Shown here: one piece after another, positions 15,953 to 25,206 of the stretch
Layout of the letters: each line of letters begins with the position of its first letter
Position numbering within the stretch: the stretch's first letter is position 1
Program-made: the position numbers and the translations under genes
Assembly: GCA_022843225.1 (NCBI GenBank)
Contig: JALHOC010000001.1
Span: 20,970-56,773, forward strand
Source of the DNA: Hyphomonadaceae bacterium
GTDB taxonomy: Bacteria; Pseudomonadota; Alphaproteobacteria; Caulobacterales; Aquidulcibacteraceae
Length of the DNA stretch: 35,804 nucleotides
Direction: 5' to 3'
Notes under the pieces: generated by a model
What the model was told of the DNA's origin: nothing
The model's input: only the letters and a program-made list of their open reading frames with translations
The model's database searches: none

Positions 15953-17338
15953 TCAGCCGCGACGCCCGCGCTCTTGCGCTCGCTCGCGCACTTCCTCACC
16001 CGCGAAGGTCAAGAGGTCCATCGCCCGTTGATAATCTGGCGTGTTCCGCGGCAGGCCTCGACGCGCGCGCTCGGCGAAGCTGACGGCGGCGCCGAAATCA
16101 CCAAGGTGGAAATTTTGCTCCGCAGACGCGAGTTCCGCCAAGGCTTGTTGCCCCTTGAGATCGCGTGAAACGGCGAGTTCGCGCCAAGCGAAGGCGTTGT
16201 TCGGTTCGTGATTGAGCGCCTGCTGAAGCAGGTTGACGGCTTCGTCGGCGCCGTCGCGACCGTGCGCGGCGTTCAGAGCACGCGCTAGATTGATCTGGAG
16301 AAGAGGCTGTCCCGGCGCCAGTTCGAGCGACCGACGATGAAAGGGGATAGATTCCTCAGCGCGGCCATTCTCGAATAGGATTTGTCCCATCAGCTCTTGA
16401 AAATAGGGGTTCCTGGGATCTTCGGCTATCAGGCTTTCGAGTTCCGTGCGCGCGCGCGGAAGGTCCGAGACGCGGTAATACGCGACGGCGCGCGCGTAGC
16501 GAGCGGGCTGGGAGACGTCGCTGAGCGGGTACCGTGCTAAGGTCTGACCTTGATTTTGAATGAATCCGATCAGCTTCGCCTGCATGAAACGGAAACGCCG
16601 GATGTTGTCTTCCGAATCCGTCGCATTGTAGTGCTCACCCGCCATCACGCGTTGTCGAAGGGATTCCACGCGATCGGATGAGAAGGGGTGTGTCATCATC
16701 CAAGGCGGCGCCCGCCGTGTCAGGAACTCATAGGGACGGATGTTCTCGTTGAAAAATGAGATGAGACCGCGCCCGGATTGTCCGGTGGCTTCGAGGTAGG
16801 AGGTAGCCGCCTGATCTGCTGCGGATTCTTGAACCTGCGTGTGACGGACGAAGTTGCCCATCGCGATACCTTGCGAGCCGCTTATGAGAACGGCGCCCGC
16901 GTCCGGCGCGCCGGCTGCGATCGCGAGAACGCCGAGCCCGATCGAGATCAGGGCGGCGCCCATCGACTGTCCCATCGCTTCGCGAGAGCGCGCCAAGTGT
17001 CCGCCCGCGATATGTCCTGTTTCGTGTGCGAGCACGCCAATCACTTCGTTGGGCGTGTCGGCGGCCAGGATGAGGCCGGTGTGGACGAAGATATTCTGCC
17101 CGCCTGATACGAAGGCGTTAATCGACGGGTCGTTGACGATGTACATATCGATATCGGCTGGATTGAGGTTCGCGGCGCGCAACAACGGCTCTTGGTAGAC
17201 CCTCAACGTGTCTTCGATTTCAGCGTCGCGAATGAGACCCTGCGCTGCCGCAGCTCCTGCCGATGTCAGCAACGCGCCGGATGCCAGGGCGGCAGCGGCA
17301 AAGCCCCGGATTGTCGCGCCGAACCACGATGCGGCCAT
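15953..17338 (-). CDS. BepA-like M48 metalloprotease with TPR repeats
   Basis: A 461-residue periplasmic zinc protease. An N-terminal signal segment (residues about 10-32) is followed by the M48 catalytic domain. The zinc motif is H105-E-T-G-H109 within GVLAHETGHIAGGHLARS, and the third ligand is E171 in ESAADQAA, with D175 completing the usual E-x-x-x-D. ADIDMYIVNDPSINAFVSGGQNIFVHTGL is the typical leading strand. The C-terminal half (about 285-455) contains TPR-like helices (NPYFQELMGQILFENGRAEESI, NAFAWRELAVSRDLKG). E. coli BepA degrades or assists misassembled LptD and other outer-membrane proteins; a similar role is likely. AGGGAGCGG precedes the ATG. It lies downstream of rne and upstream of the DsbA-like gene, all minus strand. 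Confidence 0.92.
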   Translation of the reverse strand: MAASWFGATIRGFAAAALASGALLTSAGAAAAQGLIRDAEIEDTLRVYQEPLLRAANLNPADIDMYIVNDPSINAFVSGGQNIFVHTGLILAADTPNEVIGVLAHETGHIAGGHLARSREAMGQSMGAALISIGLGVLAIAAGAPDAGAVLISGSQGIAMGNFVRHTQVQESAADQAATSYLEATGQSGRGLISFFNENIRPYEFLTRRAPPWMMTHPFSSDRVESLRQRVMAGEHYNATDSEDNIRRFRFMQAKLIGFIQNQGQTLARYPLSDVSQPARYARAVAYYRVSDLPRARTELESLIAEDPRNPYFQELMGQILFENGRAEESIPFHRRSLELAPGQPLLQINLARALNAAHGRDGADEAVNLLQQALNHEPNNAFAWRELAVSRDLKGQQALAELASAEQNFHLGDFGAAVSFAERARRGLPRNTPDYQRAMDLLTFAGEEVRERAQERGRRG

Positions 17339-17428
17339 GAACCGCTCCCTTATCGCATGACTGAACCTACCGGACTTGAAGCCCCGGTTTGAGGCGGGAT
17401 CAAGGCCGGTGAGTTGTGGGCTTGCGCC

Positions 17429-19702
17429 TCAAGTCTTTTTCGCCCAGCGCGAGATGCGTGAGAAAAATCGGTCTCGTCGTTCCTGATCCGGTTCGTAGGA
17501 CGAGGTCTCGGCATCCGGCTCATCCGTTTCGCTTGATGGCGATGGCGGCGGCTCTAGCGCCATGGTGGAGGCCGGCGGCGGCGTTGTCGGCTCGTCTTGA
17601 GAAATCTCAGCGACGGTGGCCGCATCTAGCACCGGCGCGACGTCGGCGCGCGGTTTGCGCGGCGCGAGAGCCTCAGGCTCTGGCGCAGCACTCGGCTCCG
17701 GCCGCGGCTGAAGGCGTTTCAAGTCAGCGCTGACGAAGTCCAACCACTCGCCGCCATCGACCTCATACACACGACGACCGCGCCCACGCCCGCGCCGACG
17801 GCGTTTGCCGCGTCCGCCTCGATCCTCGCGCGCTTCGCGTGCCGGCGGTGTCCGTGTCTCTTGGCTAGCCGGCGCGTCCGCAGCCTCTTCCGCAGCGCCC
17901 TCGACGCCTTCTTCACGCCGATTCTTGCCGCCGCGCCGTCCGCGCCGGCGTCGCCCGCGACGACGGTCTCCATCACCGTCGGCAGCTGTCTCGGGTGCTT
18001 CCACTTCCACGGACTCTTCTTCGTCCTCTATCTCGTCCTCGATCTCTGGCTCTTCCCGCGTCTCGACAAGGCGCTGTGCGCGTGCTGTGGACGGGGCTTC
18101 CGCCTCGACGCCGTCGTCTTCGCTAAGGACATCGGCGCCGATATTAATCTCGAAGTCGCCCGAGTGCAGATCCGAGACCGCGACGATACGCACCCGCACG
18201 CCGTGATTGGCTTCGAGCGCCGCAAGTGCGTCACGCTTTTCGTTGAGCAGATAAAGCGCGGTGTCGGTCGCGGTGCGGGCTTCGATCACCCGGCCTTTCT
18301 GACGCGCGCTGGCTTCATCCAACGCACGGAACAAGGAGAGTGAAGCAGATTCCACGGAGCGCACGCGCCCCGCGCCCTGGCAATGCTCGCAGACATGGCT
18401 GGTGCCTTCTAGAACGCCGGTGCGACGGCGCTGTCGCGACAGCTCAAGCAGGCCAAATCCAGATATCTTTCCCATCTGAACGCGCGCGCGATCGAAACGG
18501 AGATTGTCCTTCATACGCTTTTCGACAGCGCGGTCGTTCTTGTTTTCCTCCATGTCGATGAAGTCGATCACGATCAGGCCCGCAAGGTCGCGCAAGCGCA
18601 TTTGCCGGGCAGCCTCGTCGGCGGCTTCCATATTGGTCTTGAAAGCGGTTTGCTCGATATTCCGCTCGCGCGTGGCACGCCCGGAATTGACGTCGATCGC
18701 AACCAGCGCTTCGGTCTGATTGATGACGATGTAGCCGCCGCTTTTGAGCGTGACGATCGGGGAGTAGATCGACTCCAGCTGCCGCTCGACGCCGCTTTTC
18801 GCGAAAATCGGGCTTGCGTCCTTCCACAGATGCACGCGTTTGGCGTGGGAAGGCATCAGCATGCGGACGAAGTCCTTCGCCTCCTTGTAGGCCGCCTCGC
18901 CATCGACGTGCACTTCATCGACATCTTTGTCGTACAGGTCGCGGATCGCGCGCTTCACCAGCGAGCTTTCCTCGTAGATCAAGGCCGGGGCGACGGATTT
19001 CAGCGTTTCGTCGCGGATCGTCTCCCAGGCGCGGATCAAATACTCATAGTCGCGTTTGATTTCCGTCTTGGTGCGCTTGGCGCCGGCGGTGCGTATGATC
19101 AGGCCCATGCCCTGCGGTACGTCGAGATCGACAGCGACTTTCTTCAAACGCTTGCGATCCGTCGCCTGCGTTATCTTGCGCGAAATCCCGCCGCCGCGTC
19201 CGGTATTCGGCATCAGCACGCAATAGCGACCGGCGAGCGAGAGGTAGGTGGTCAACGCAGCGCCTTTGTTGCCGCGCTCTTCTTTCACCACTTGCACCAG
19301 CATGATCTGCCGGCGGCGAATGACCTCCTGGATCTTGTAGCGGCGGGTGAGGATGCGACGGCGGCGCTCTTCCGCCGCGCCTTCATCTTCCTCCTCGTCG
19401 TCCGCCTGCGCTTCGGCTGCGGCGAGTTCGGCTTTGATGGCCTCTTGGTCGGCGACCGGAATGGCGTAGTAGTCCGGGTGGATTTCCGAGAAGGCAAGAA
19501 AACCGTGGCGGTTGCCGCCATACTCAACGAAGGCCGCCTGCAGCGACGGCTCAACGCGCGTCACTTTGGCGAGATAGATATTGCCTCTGAGTTGTTTTCT
19601 GGACTGAACCTCGAAATCGAAATCTTCAACCCGGTTTCCATCGAGCACCGCAACCCGGGTTTCCTCCGGGTGGGCGGCGTCGATCAGCATTTTCTTGGCC
19701 AT
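17429..19702 (-). CDS. rne: Ribonuclease E (RNase E/G family)
   Basis: A 757-residue RNase E, the endonuclease that initiates mRNA decay and processes rRNA/tRNA. The S1 region (about 35-165) is interrupted by a highly acidic insert (D101-E112, DDEEEDEGAAEE), common in alphaproteobacteria. Catalytic aspartates are in AIDVNSG (D337) and IVIDFIDM (D380); the Zn-link is C438-E-H-C441. Beyond about residue 540 the protein is low-complexity: acidic (EEPEIEDEIEDEEESVEVE), then Arg/Gly-rich (RRRGRRRRGRRGGKNRR, GRGKRRRRGRGRGRR), then Pro/Glu-rich, typical of a degradosome scaffold. It ends RDRFFSRISRWAKKT; the basic-tryptophan ending may parallel the Caulobacter PNPase-binding tail, which is inference. 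The upstream 485 bp are strongly folded and may mediate autoregulation. Confidence 0.95.
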   Translation of the reverse strand: MAKKMLIDAAHPEETRVAVLDGNRVEDFDFEVQSRKQLRGNIYLAKVTRVEPSLQAAFVEYGGNRHGFLAFSEIHPDYYAIPVADQEAIKAELAAAEAQADDEEEDEGAAEERRRRILTRRYKIQEVIRRRQIMLVQVVKEERGNKGAALTTYLSLAGRYCVLMPNTGRGGGISRKITQATDRKRLKKVAVDLDVPQGMGLIIRTAGAKRTKTEIKRDYEYLIRAWETIRDETLKSVAPALIYEESSLVKRAIRDLYDKDVDEVHVDGEAAYKEAKDFVRMLMPSHAKRVHLWKDASPIFAKSGVERQLESIYSPIVTLKSGGYIVINQTEALVAIDVNSGRATRERNIEQTAFKTNMEAADEAARQMRLRDLAGLIVIDFIDMEENKNDRAVEKRMKDNLRFDRARVQMGKISGFGLLELSRQRRRTGVLEGTSHVCEHCQGAGRVRSVESASLSLFRALDEASARQKGRVIEARTATDTALYLLNEKRDALAALEANHGVRVRIVAVSDLHSGDFEINIGADVLSEDDGVEAEAPSTARAQRLVETREEPEIEDEIEDEEESVEVEAPETAADGDGDRRRGRRRRGRRGGKNRREEGVEGAAEEAADAPASQETRTPPAREAREDRGGRGKRRRRGRGRGRRVYEVDGGEWLDFVSADLKRLQPRPEPSAAPEPEALAPRKPRADVAPVLDAATVAEISQDEPTTPPPASTMALEPPPSPSSETDEPDAETSSYEPDQERRDRFFSRISRWAKKT

Positions 19703-20187
19703 TGAGGGCTCCGTGGGCGTCGCGCGCGCGGGCTTGGCGCCGAACGGCGACCAAGCGGGCAGCGTCGATGCGACGCGATGTCATGAGACGGTCATGGGAC
19801 CCTTGCGCATAGGCGTTTCCGGCTCGGAAGCCGGCTTCGCGATAGCTTGCGCAAGAGGCCATGGGTCACTCCAAGGTGCTCCGCCTCGAAGGCGGCGCGG
19901 GGCGGGTGCTCCCGGTCGGGCACGCGTCGTGGGACCTGATGCGGGAGCGCCGCTAGGGGCTTCCGCGGGACCGTTCCGCGTGGCGGGAGCGTGTTGGCGC
20001 AGGAGAGAAAGCCTCTGGTGCGCCAAACGAGCGCCCACCTTTGCATGAATTCGTTGAGAATTGGAAGGCTTGCCGTGGGCAGGACATCGGTTCGCGACCG
20101 CTTCGCCCAAATTTCTGTGGTTAAGGGCGTATTCACTCAGCTTTTCAACGCGATAGCAATTGCTCGCTGTTAACGTCCGTGACTGCC
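19703..20187 (-). promoter_or_regulatory. Structured intergenic region between rne and amiC; likely long rne 5' leader
   Basis: No credible gene is seen in these 485 bp. They hold at least four hairpins. One is two-tiered (19802-19855): CTTGCGCA pairs with TGCGCAAG and encloses CCGGCT-CGGA-AGCCGG. Others are CCGCC-TCGAA-GGCGG (19881-19895), CGCGG-N7-CCGCG (19964-19980), and TTGGCGCA...TGCGCCAA (19994-20026) with an inner AGAG/CTCT stem across a GG/GG internal loop. A near-direct repeat TCATGRGAC occurs at 19781 and 19792. A palindrome AGCAATTGCT (20155-20164) lies 24 bp before the amiC ATG. E. coli rne has a long hairpin-rich leader used for autoregulation, and a similar function on the minus strand is inferred. 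I found no convincing promoter for either gene. Confidence 0.45.
19994..20026 (-). other. Strong imperfect hairpin in the rne-amiC spacer
   Basis: Arms TTGGCGCA (19994-20001) and TGCGCCAA (20019-20026) are perfectly complementary over 8 bp. An inner 4-bp AGAG/CTCT stem is separated from the outer stem by a symmetric GG/GG internal loop. No T-run follows on either strand, so it is not a Rho-independent terminator. It is the longest single stem in the spacer and could be an RNase E recognition structure in the rne leader. Confidence 0.5.
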
Positions 20188-21336
20188 ATGGACTTGACCC
20201 GTCGTTCTTTGTTGTTCGCTGGCGCGACCGCCTTGGGCGGCGTGGGTTTGCCGAGGCGCGCCTGGGCTGACAATCCAGCCTTGATCCGGGGCGTGGCTGT
20301 TGGCCCGTCGGCTGCCGGCGCGCGCGTTTCAGTGGTGCTGGAGCAGCAGGCGTCCAGCCGTACATTTTTTCTCGAGAATCCAAATCGCTTCGTCATTGAC
20401 GTCGCCAATAGCCGCTTGGCGCTGCCGCAAGGCGCGACGGGCGAGGGGCCGGGGGTAGGTTTCATCCGCCGCTATAGGTTCGGGCCACGCCCTGAGGGCG
20501 TTTCTCGCCTCGTACTCGACCTCGAAGCTCCGGCGCGGCTTGTTCGGCAGGATCTGGGAACGCGCCGTCAGCCCGAGATTACGTTCGATTTGAGCCCGAC
20601 CGCGCCCATCGTCGCGCCGGCGCCACGCGAAATGCTGGGGCGGGATGCGGCGCGGCGCACTATCGTCATCGATGCCGGCCATGGCGGGCGCGATCCAGGC
20701 GCGATCGGCACAACAGGTACCCGTGAGAAAGATGTGGTATTAAACGCCGCGCTGCAGCTTCGAAGCGCGCTCGAGGCGCGGGGGCGGTATCAAGTGGCCC
20801 TGACCCGGGATTCCGACCGTTTCGTGCCGCTTGAGGATCGCGTGCGTTTCGCTCGCACGCAAAACGCGGACCTCTTTATCTCTCTGCACGCCGATTCCAA
20901 CCCGCGCGCCGAGGCGCATGGCGTATCGGTCTATACTTTGTCGGAGCGGGGGGCCAACCGCGCCCAAACCGTCATGGACGCCCAAAATTGGGAGATCGAT
21001 CTTGGCGAAGCGCCCCGCCAAGGCATGATTGGCGACATTCTGGTCGACCTGGCGCAACGCGAGACCACCAACCGCTCTGCGCAATTCGCAGAGGCGTTGA
21101 TCCCGAGGCTGGGCCAAGTGGCGCCGCTCCTGAGCAATACCCACCGCAATGCGGGCTTCTTCGTGCTGCTCGCGCCGGATGTACCGGCCGTCCTGATCGA
21201 AACCGGTTTTCTCTCGAATGTGGCTGATGAGCGACGGCTGGCGAGTTCAAGGGCGCGTCAGGCTATGGCGGAGGCCATGGCGTCGTCTGTGGACGCATAT
21301 TTCGCCGGACCGCAGATCTACGCAGCGCGCGCCTAA
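20188..21336 (+). CDS. amiC: N-acetylmuramoyl-L-alanine amidase AmiC (Tat-exported)
   Basis: A 382-residue septal peptidoglycan amidase. The N-terminus MDLTRRSLLFAGATALGGVG is a twin-arginine signal peptide. An AMIN domain follows (about 33-135; RFVIDVANSRLALP, SRLVLDLEAPARL), which targets the cell wall or division site. The Amidase_3 catalytic domain (about 157-378) has zinc ligands H165 (IDAGHGGRDPG), E180 (TREKDVV), H234 (SLHADSN) and the catalytic Glu in VLIETGFLSN. I choose ATG 20188; a GTG at 20179 would add three residues. Such amidases are autoinhibited and need a LytM activator; the NlpD-like lipoprotein at 6783 is a candidate. mrcA follows 115 bp downstream. Confidence 0.95.
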   Translation: MDLTRRSLLFAGATALGGVGLPRRAWADNPALIRGVAVGPSAAGARVSVVLEQQASSRTFFLENPNRFVIDVANSRLALPQGATGEGPGVGFIRRYRFGPRPEGVSRLVLDLEAPARLVRQDLGTRRQPEITFDLSPTAPIVAPAPREMLGRDAARRTIVIDAGHGGRDPGAIGTTGTREKDVVLNAALQLRSALEARGRYQVALTRDSDRFVPLEDRVRFARTQNADLFISLHADSNPRAEAHGVSVYTLSERGANRAQTVMDAQNWEIDLGEAPRQGMIGDILVDLAQRETTNRSAQFAEALIPRLGQVAPLLSNTHRNAGFFVLLAPDVPAVLIETGFLSNVADERRLASSRARQAMAEAMASSVDAYFAGPQIYAARA

Positions 21337-21451
21337 AACCGGCTCGAATCTTGGGCTATAGGCGTTAAGGTCCCTGCGGTCATAATCGCGCCGCAATGGA
21401 AAGCGAGGCGCGGGGGCGAGACCAGAGCATTCGCGCGAGAAGCAGGACGCC

Positions 21452-23998
21452 ATGCAGCGAAATGATACCTACAATCGCGACCGTTGGGACGACGATTACC
21501 GCGAGCCTCAGGGCGGCGGTTTGCCATGGCGCAAAATATTTCTTGGACTCGCCATAGCGGGCGGCGCTGGCGTGCTTGCAGTGATCGTTTTCCTGATCGC
21601 CGCGTTCCAAGGCCTGCCGAGCCTCACTGAGTTGGAAAACTACGAGCCGCCTGTCACCAGCCGGGTGCACGCGGGCGATGGCGCCTTGGTGGCGGAGTTT
21701 GCGCGCGAGCAGCGCGTGTTCGTGCCCATCGAACAAATTCCCGATCACGTGAAGAACGCTTTCATCGCCACCGAGGATGCTCGTTTCTTTGAACATTCGG
21801 GCATCGATTATGCGGGCCTTGCGCGTGCGATGGTGTCGAACGTCGGCAATGTGCTACGCGGGCGGCGCCTCGAAGGCGCCTCGACCATCACCCAGCAGGT
21901 TGCGGGCAATATGCTAACAGGTCGCGCGGCTTCGTGCCCTGGCGGCATCGGCGGCATTTTCTGCGCTGTCTACACCAAAACGCGTGAAGGCTTGATGGCT
22001 CAACGCATCGAGCGCGTGTTCGACAAGGAACGTATTCTTGAGCTTTATCTAAATCAGATTTATCTGGGCAACCGCGCCTATGGCGTGGCGGCTGCGGCGC
22101 TGAACTATTTCGACAAGCCGCTGACTGAACTCACGGTTGCCGAAGCCGCTTATCTCGCGGTGCTGCCTAAGGGACCGGCCAACTACCATCCGGTGCGCCA
22201 ACGCGAGCGGGCGCTTGCGCGGCGTAATTACGTGGTCGCGCGGATGTTGGAGCGCGAATACATCACCGAAGAACAGGCCACCGAGGCGCGCGCGTCCGAT
22301 CTCGTGACTCATGACCGGCTCGCGGGCGATCAGTTCGTGGCGGCGTCGCATTTCGTCGAAGAAATTCGCCGCCAGGTGCAGCAGCAATATGGCGAGCAGG
22401 CGCTTTATGACGGCGGACTTTCGATCCGCTCGACCATAGACACGCGACTGCAATTGGCCGCCGCGCGCGCGCTGCGTGCTGGGCTGGAATCCTATGATCG
22501 CCGCCACGAATGGCGCGGTCCTTTGAGCATGGGAGATGCGAGCGCCGACGTGCAGGCGCAACTGGGCGAAGCGCAGCGCCCGCCGACGCTCTCGAACTGG
22601 GTGCGCGCCATGGTGACCGCCACTGGCAGCGGTGCGATCACATTGACGGACGAGAACGGCCAAACCGGGCGCCTGAGCAATGACGACGCCCAATGGGCCG
22701 CTCAAGGCGCGCGCCGCGATCGAGCGCGTGCGTTGCGGGCTGGTGCAATCGTCTATGTGCAGCGAGCATCGAACGGACGCTATGCTCTGAAGCAACGCCC
22801 GGACATCCAAGGCGCGCTTGTCGCTATGGATCCGCACACGGGCCGTGTGCTCGCCATGGTGGGCGGTTATTCGTTCGACGACGCTGACGGCTTGAACCGC
22901 GCCACGCAAGCGAACCGTCAACCGGGCTCTTCGTTTAAGCCTATCGTGTATGCGGCCGCGCTTGAGTTTGGGCTCACGCCCTCAACCTTGATCGACGATG
23001 GTCCGTTGGCGATCGAAGCTGGCGACGGCAGCAATTGGTCGCCTGAAAATTACACGCGCGAATACTATGGCCCGACGACCTTGCGGCGTGGCCTGGAATT
23101 CTCGCGCAACGCTATGACGGCGCGCATCGCCTACGAGATGGGGCCGGAGCGTGTGCTTCAGTATGGGCAACGCCTCGGCGTCTATGGCGAGAACACCTCG
23201 GCGGTGTTCGCGCTGGCGCTGGGCGCGGGTGAAACCACGCTCATGCGTATGACGACGGCCTATGGGATGTTCGTGAATGGCGGCCGTTGGGTGCAGCCGA
23301 TTTTGATCGATCGCATTCAGGATCGCTCAGGACGCACTGTGTTCCGGCGCGATCAGCGCGAATGCGCTGAGTGCGCGGCCGAGTGGCGCCGCCAAGCGCC
23401 GCCGACCTTGCCGGACACCCGCCAACAAGTAATTGACCCCGTGACCGCCTACCAAATTGTGTCGATGTCGGAAGGCGTGGTGCAACGCGGTACAGCGACG
23501 GTCATCAACGCGCTTGGTGTGCCGCTCGGGGGTAAGACGGGAACCACCAACGACTATAAGGACGCTTGGTTCATTGGCTTCTCGCCTGACCTGGTTGTTG
23601 GCGTGTGGGCGGGTTTCGATACGCCGCGCGACATGGGCGAAGGTGAAACCGGTGGGCGTATCTCGGCGCCGATCTTCCGTGATTTCATGCGTGAGGCCTT
23701 GCGTGAGGTTGCGCCCGCCCCATTCCGGATTCCGGCTGGCGTCCGCCTTGTGCGGGTGGATTACCAAACGGGGCTCTTGCCCAGCCCCACAACGACGCAA
23801 ACCATCCTGGAAGCCTTCCGGCCGGACACCGAGCCGACGCGAGATGTCTCCGGTTCGCCCTTCGTATTTGGCGGCACCGATCCGATCGATCCCCGGGTGC
23901 TGTCAGGCCTCGGCGACGTCTATGCGCCAACCGAGGGCGATAGCCGCCCGGCGCCAAACAACCCGCAACAACAAGAAGAACTCGGCGGACTCTACTAA
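21452..23998 (+). CDS. mrcA: Penicillin-binding protein 1A (class A, bifunctional)
   Basis: An 848-residue class A PBP that polymerises and cross-links peptidoglycan. A cytoplasmic tail and one membrane helix (about 28-52) precede the GT51 glycosyltransferase domain, which has EDARFFEHSGIDYAGLARA (catalytic Glu), GASTITQQVAGNML and RILELYLNQIYLGNRAYGVAAAA. An OB-like insert (about 350-440) leads into the transpeptidase domain. SxxK is S493-S-F-K496 (QPGSSFKP), SxN is in EFSRNAMT, and KTG is in GGKTGTTNDYKDAWF. A Pro/Gln-rich tail closes the protein. All catalytic motifs are intact. It lies between amiC and prfB on the same strand. Confidence 0.97.
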   Translation: MQRNDTYNRDRWDDDYREPQGGGLPWRKIFLGLAIAGGAGVLAVIVFLIAAFQGLPSLTELENYEPPVTSRVHAGDGALVAEFAREQRVFVPIEQIPDHVKNAFIATEDARFFEHSGIDYAGLARAMVSNVGNVLRGRRLEGASTITQQVAGNMLTGRAASCPGGIGGIFCAVYTKTREGLMAQRIERVFDKERILELYLNQIYLGNRAYGVAAAALNYFDKPLTELTVAEAAYLAVLPKGPANYHPVRQRERALARRNYVVARMLEREYITEEQATEARASDLVTHDRLAGDQFVAASHFVEEIRRQVQQQYGEQALYDGGLSIRSTIDTRLQLAAARALRAGLESYDRRHEWRGPLSMGDASADVQAQLGEAQRPPTLSNWVRAMVTATGSGAITLTDENGQTGRLSNDDAQWAAQGARRDRARALRAGAIVYVQRASNGRYALKQRPDIQGALVAMDPHTGRVLAMVGGYSFDDADGLNRATQANRQPGSSFKPIVYAAALEFGLTPSTLIDDGPLAIEAGDGSNWSPENYTREYYGPTTLRRGLEFSRNAMTARIAYEMGPERVLQYGQRLGVYGENTSAVFALALGAGETTLMRMTTAYGMFVNGGRWVQPILIDRIQDRSGRTVFRRDQRECAECAAEWRRQAPPTLPDTRQQVIDPVTAYQIVSMSEGVVQRGTATVINALGVPLGGKTGTTNDYKDAWFIGFSPDLVVGVWAGFDTPRDMGEGETGGRISAPIFRDFMREALREVAPAPFRIPAGVRLVRVDYQTGLLPSPTTTQTILEAFRPDTEPTRDVSGSPFVFGGTDPIDPRVLSGLGDVYAPTEGDSRPAPNNPQQQEELGGLY

Positions 23999-24074
23999 TT
24001 CCGGCAAAGTGATTGTTTGCGCGGCGCGGGCCGTCGTTTATCTATCGCGCGAACCGAATCCAAGGAAAACTCCC

Positions 24075-25206
24075 ATGCGCGCCGACATCACTCATCTCGC
24101 CGAGCAAATCTCGTCGTCCGCCGTCCTGCTGCGGAGGCGTCTTTGACTGGGATCGCGCCCAGGTCCGATTTGACGAACTAACCGCGCTCTCCGAGCGCCC
24201 TGATTTTTGGAACGACCCCGAGAAAGCGCAAAAGCTCATGCGCGAGCGCAATAAGCTCGACGCGGGCATGGGCGCGATCACGGCGATTGAACGCGAGCTT
24301 CGCGACTCGCTCGAACTCGCGGAAATGGCGGAAGCCGAGGGCGATACAGGCCTCGTGGATGAGGCACATGCGACGCTCGTGCGGCTACAAGAGCGCGCCG
24401 CCAAAGCCGAGCTCGAAGCGCTGCTGTCCGGCGAGGCCGATGGCAACGACGCGTATGTCGAGTTCAATTCCGGCGCTGGCGGAACCGAGAGCCAGGATTG
24501 GACCGAGATGCTTTTGCGCATGTATTCGCGCTGGGCCAACGTGCGGGGCTTCAAGGTCGATCTGCTTGAAGAGCAAGGCGGCGACACAGCCGGCATCAAG
24601 TCAGCCACGATCTTGGTGCAGGGTGAAAACGCCTATGGCTGGCTGAAGACCGAAGCGGGCGTGCATCGTCTCGTGCGTATAAGCCCTTATGATTCCAACG
24701 CGCGACGTCACACCTCGTTCGCGAGCGTTTGGGTCTATCCAAAGATCGACGACACAATCGAAATTGAGATCAACGAGAAGGATGTGCGCACCGACACGTA
24801 TCGCTCATCCGGCGCGGGCGGCCAGCACGTCAACAAGACCGATTCCGCCATTCGCCTCACGCACGTGCCAACGGGCATAGTCGTCGCCTGCCAAGCCGAG
24901 CGCAGTCAGCACAAAAACCGCGCCGCCGCGTGGGACATGTTGCGCGCGCGGCTTTATGAGGCGGAGCTTCAAAAGCGCGAAGCAGAGTCCCAGAAGCTTG
25001 AGGATTCGAAAACCGAGATCGGATGGGGTCGGCAAATCCGCTCTTACGTTCTGCAACCCTATCAGATGGTCAAAGACCTCCGCACGGGCGTCGAAACCTC
25101 CGACACCCAAGGCGTGCTTGATGGCGACCTCGATCGCTTTATGGCGGCATCCCTGGCCGCGCGTCTGACTGGCGCGGGTGAACAATCGGTCGCGGATATC
25201 GATTAG
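24075..25206 (+). CDS. prfB: Peptide chain release factor 2, expressed by programmed +1 frameshift
   Basis: RF2 releases nascent chains at UGA and UAA. Frame one starts at ATG 24075 and gives [19 protein letters not shown] then RRRL before an in-frame TGA at 24144-24146. A +1 slip on CTT resumes at GAC 24145 ([22 protein letters not shown]). The join is join(24075..24143,24145..25206), about 376 residues. The peptidyl-release motif is G-A-G-G-Q ([25 protein letters not shown]); the stop-recognition tripeptide reads S-P-Y ([12 protein letters not shown]) where E. coli RF2 has S-P-F, which I believe is usual in this class. Low RF2 lets the ribosome pause at UGA and shift, so the factor regulates itself. 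The stop overlaps that of the minus-strand AsmA-like gene by 4 nt. Confidence 0.95.
24132..24147 (+). promoter_or_regulatory. prfB programmed frameshift site
   Basis: The site reads CGGAGG-CGT-CTT-TGA-C. An internal Shine-Dalgarno-like GGAGG ends 3 nt before the slippery CTT, followed by TGA and C, the poor-termination context. This is the same layout as E. coli prfB (purine-rich SD, three bases, CUU UGA C). Frame before and after the site encodes continuous RF2 sequence. Confidence 0.95.

Noticed and set aside
18602-19705. Long plus-strand open frame of 367 codons opposite rne
   Set aside because: Antisense shadow of a conserved gene with no domain signal or ribosome site.
20101-20178. TTGAAA plus TTAACC on the minus strand as an rne promoter
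   Set aside because: The spacing is 18 and the -10 match is poor; not strong enough to list as a feature.
24013-24074. Apparent upstream extension of the main prfB frame
   Set aside because: The frameshift architecture explains the N-terminus from 24075; the residues encoded before the shift in the main frame do not resemble RF2.
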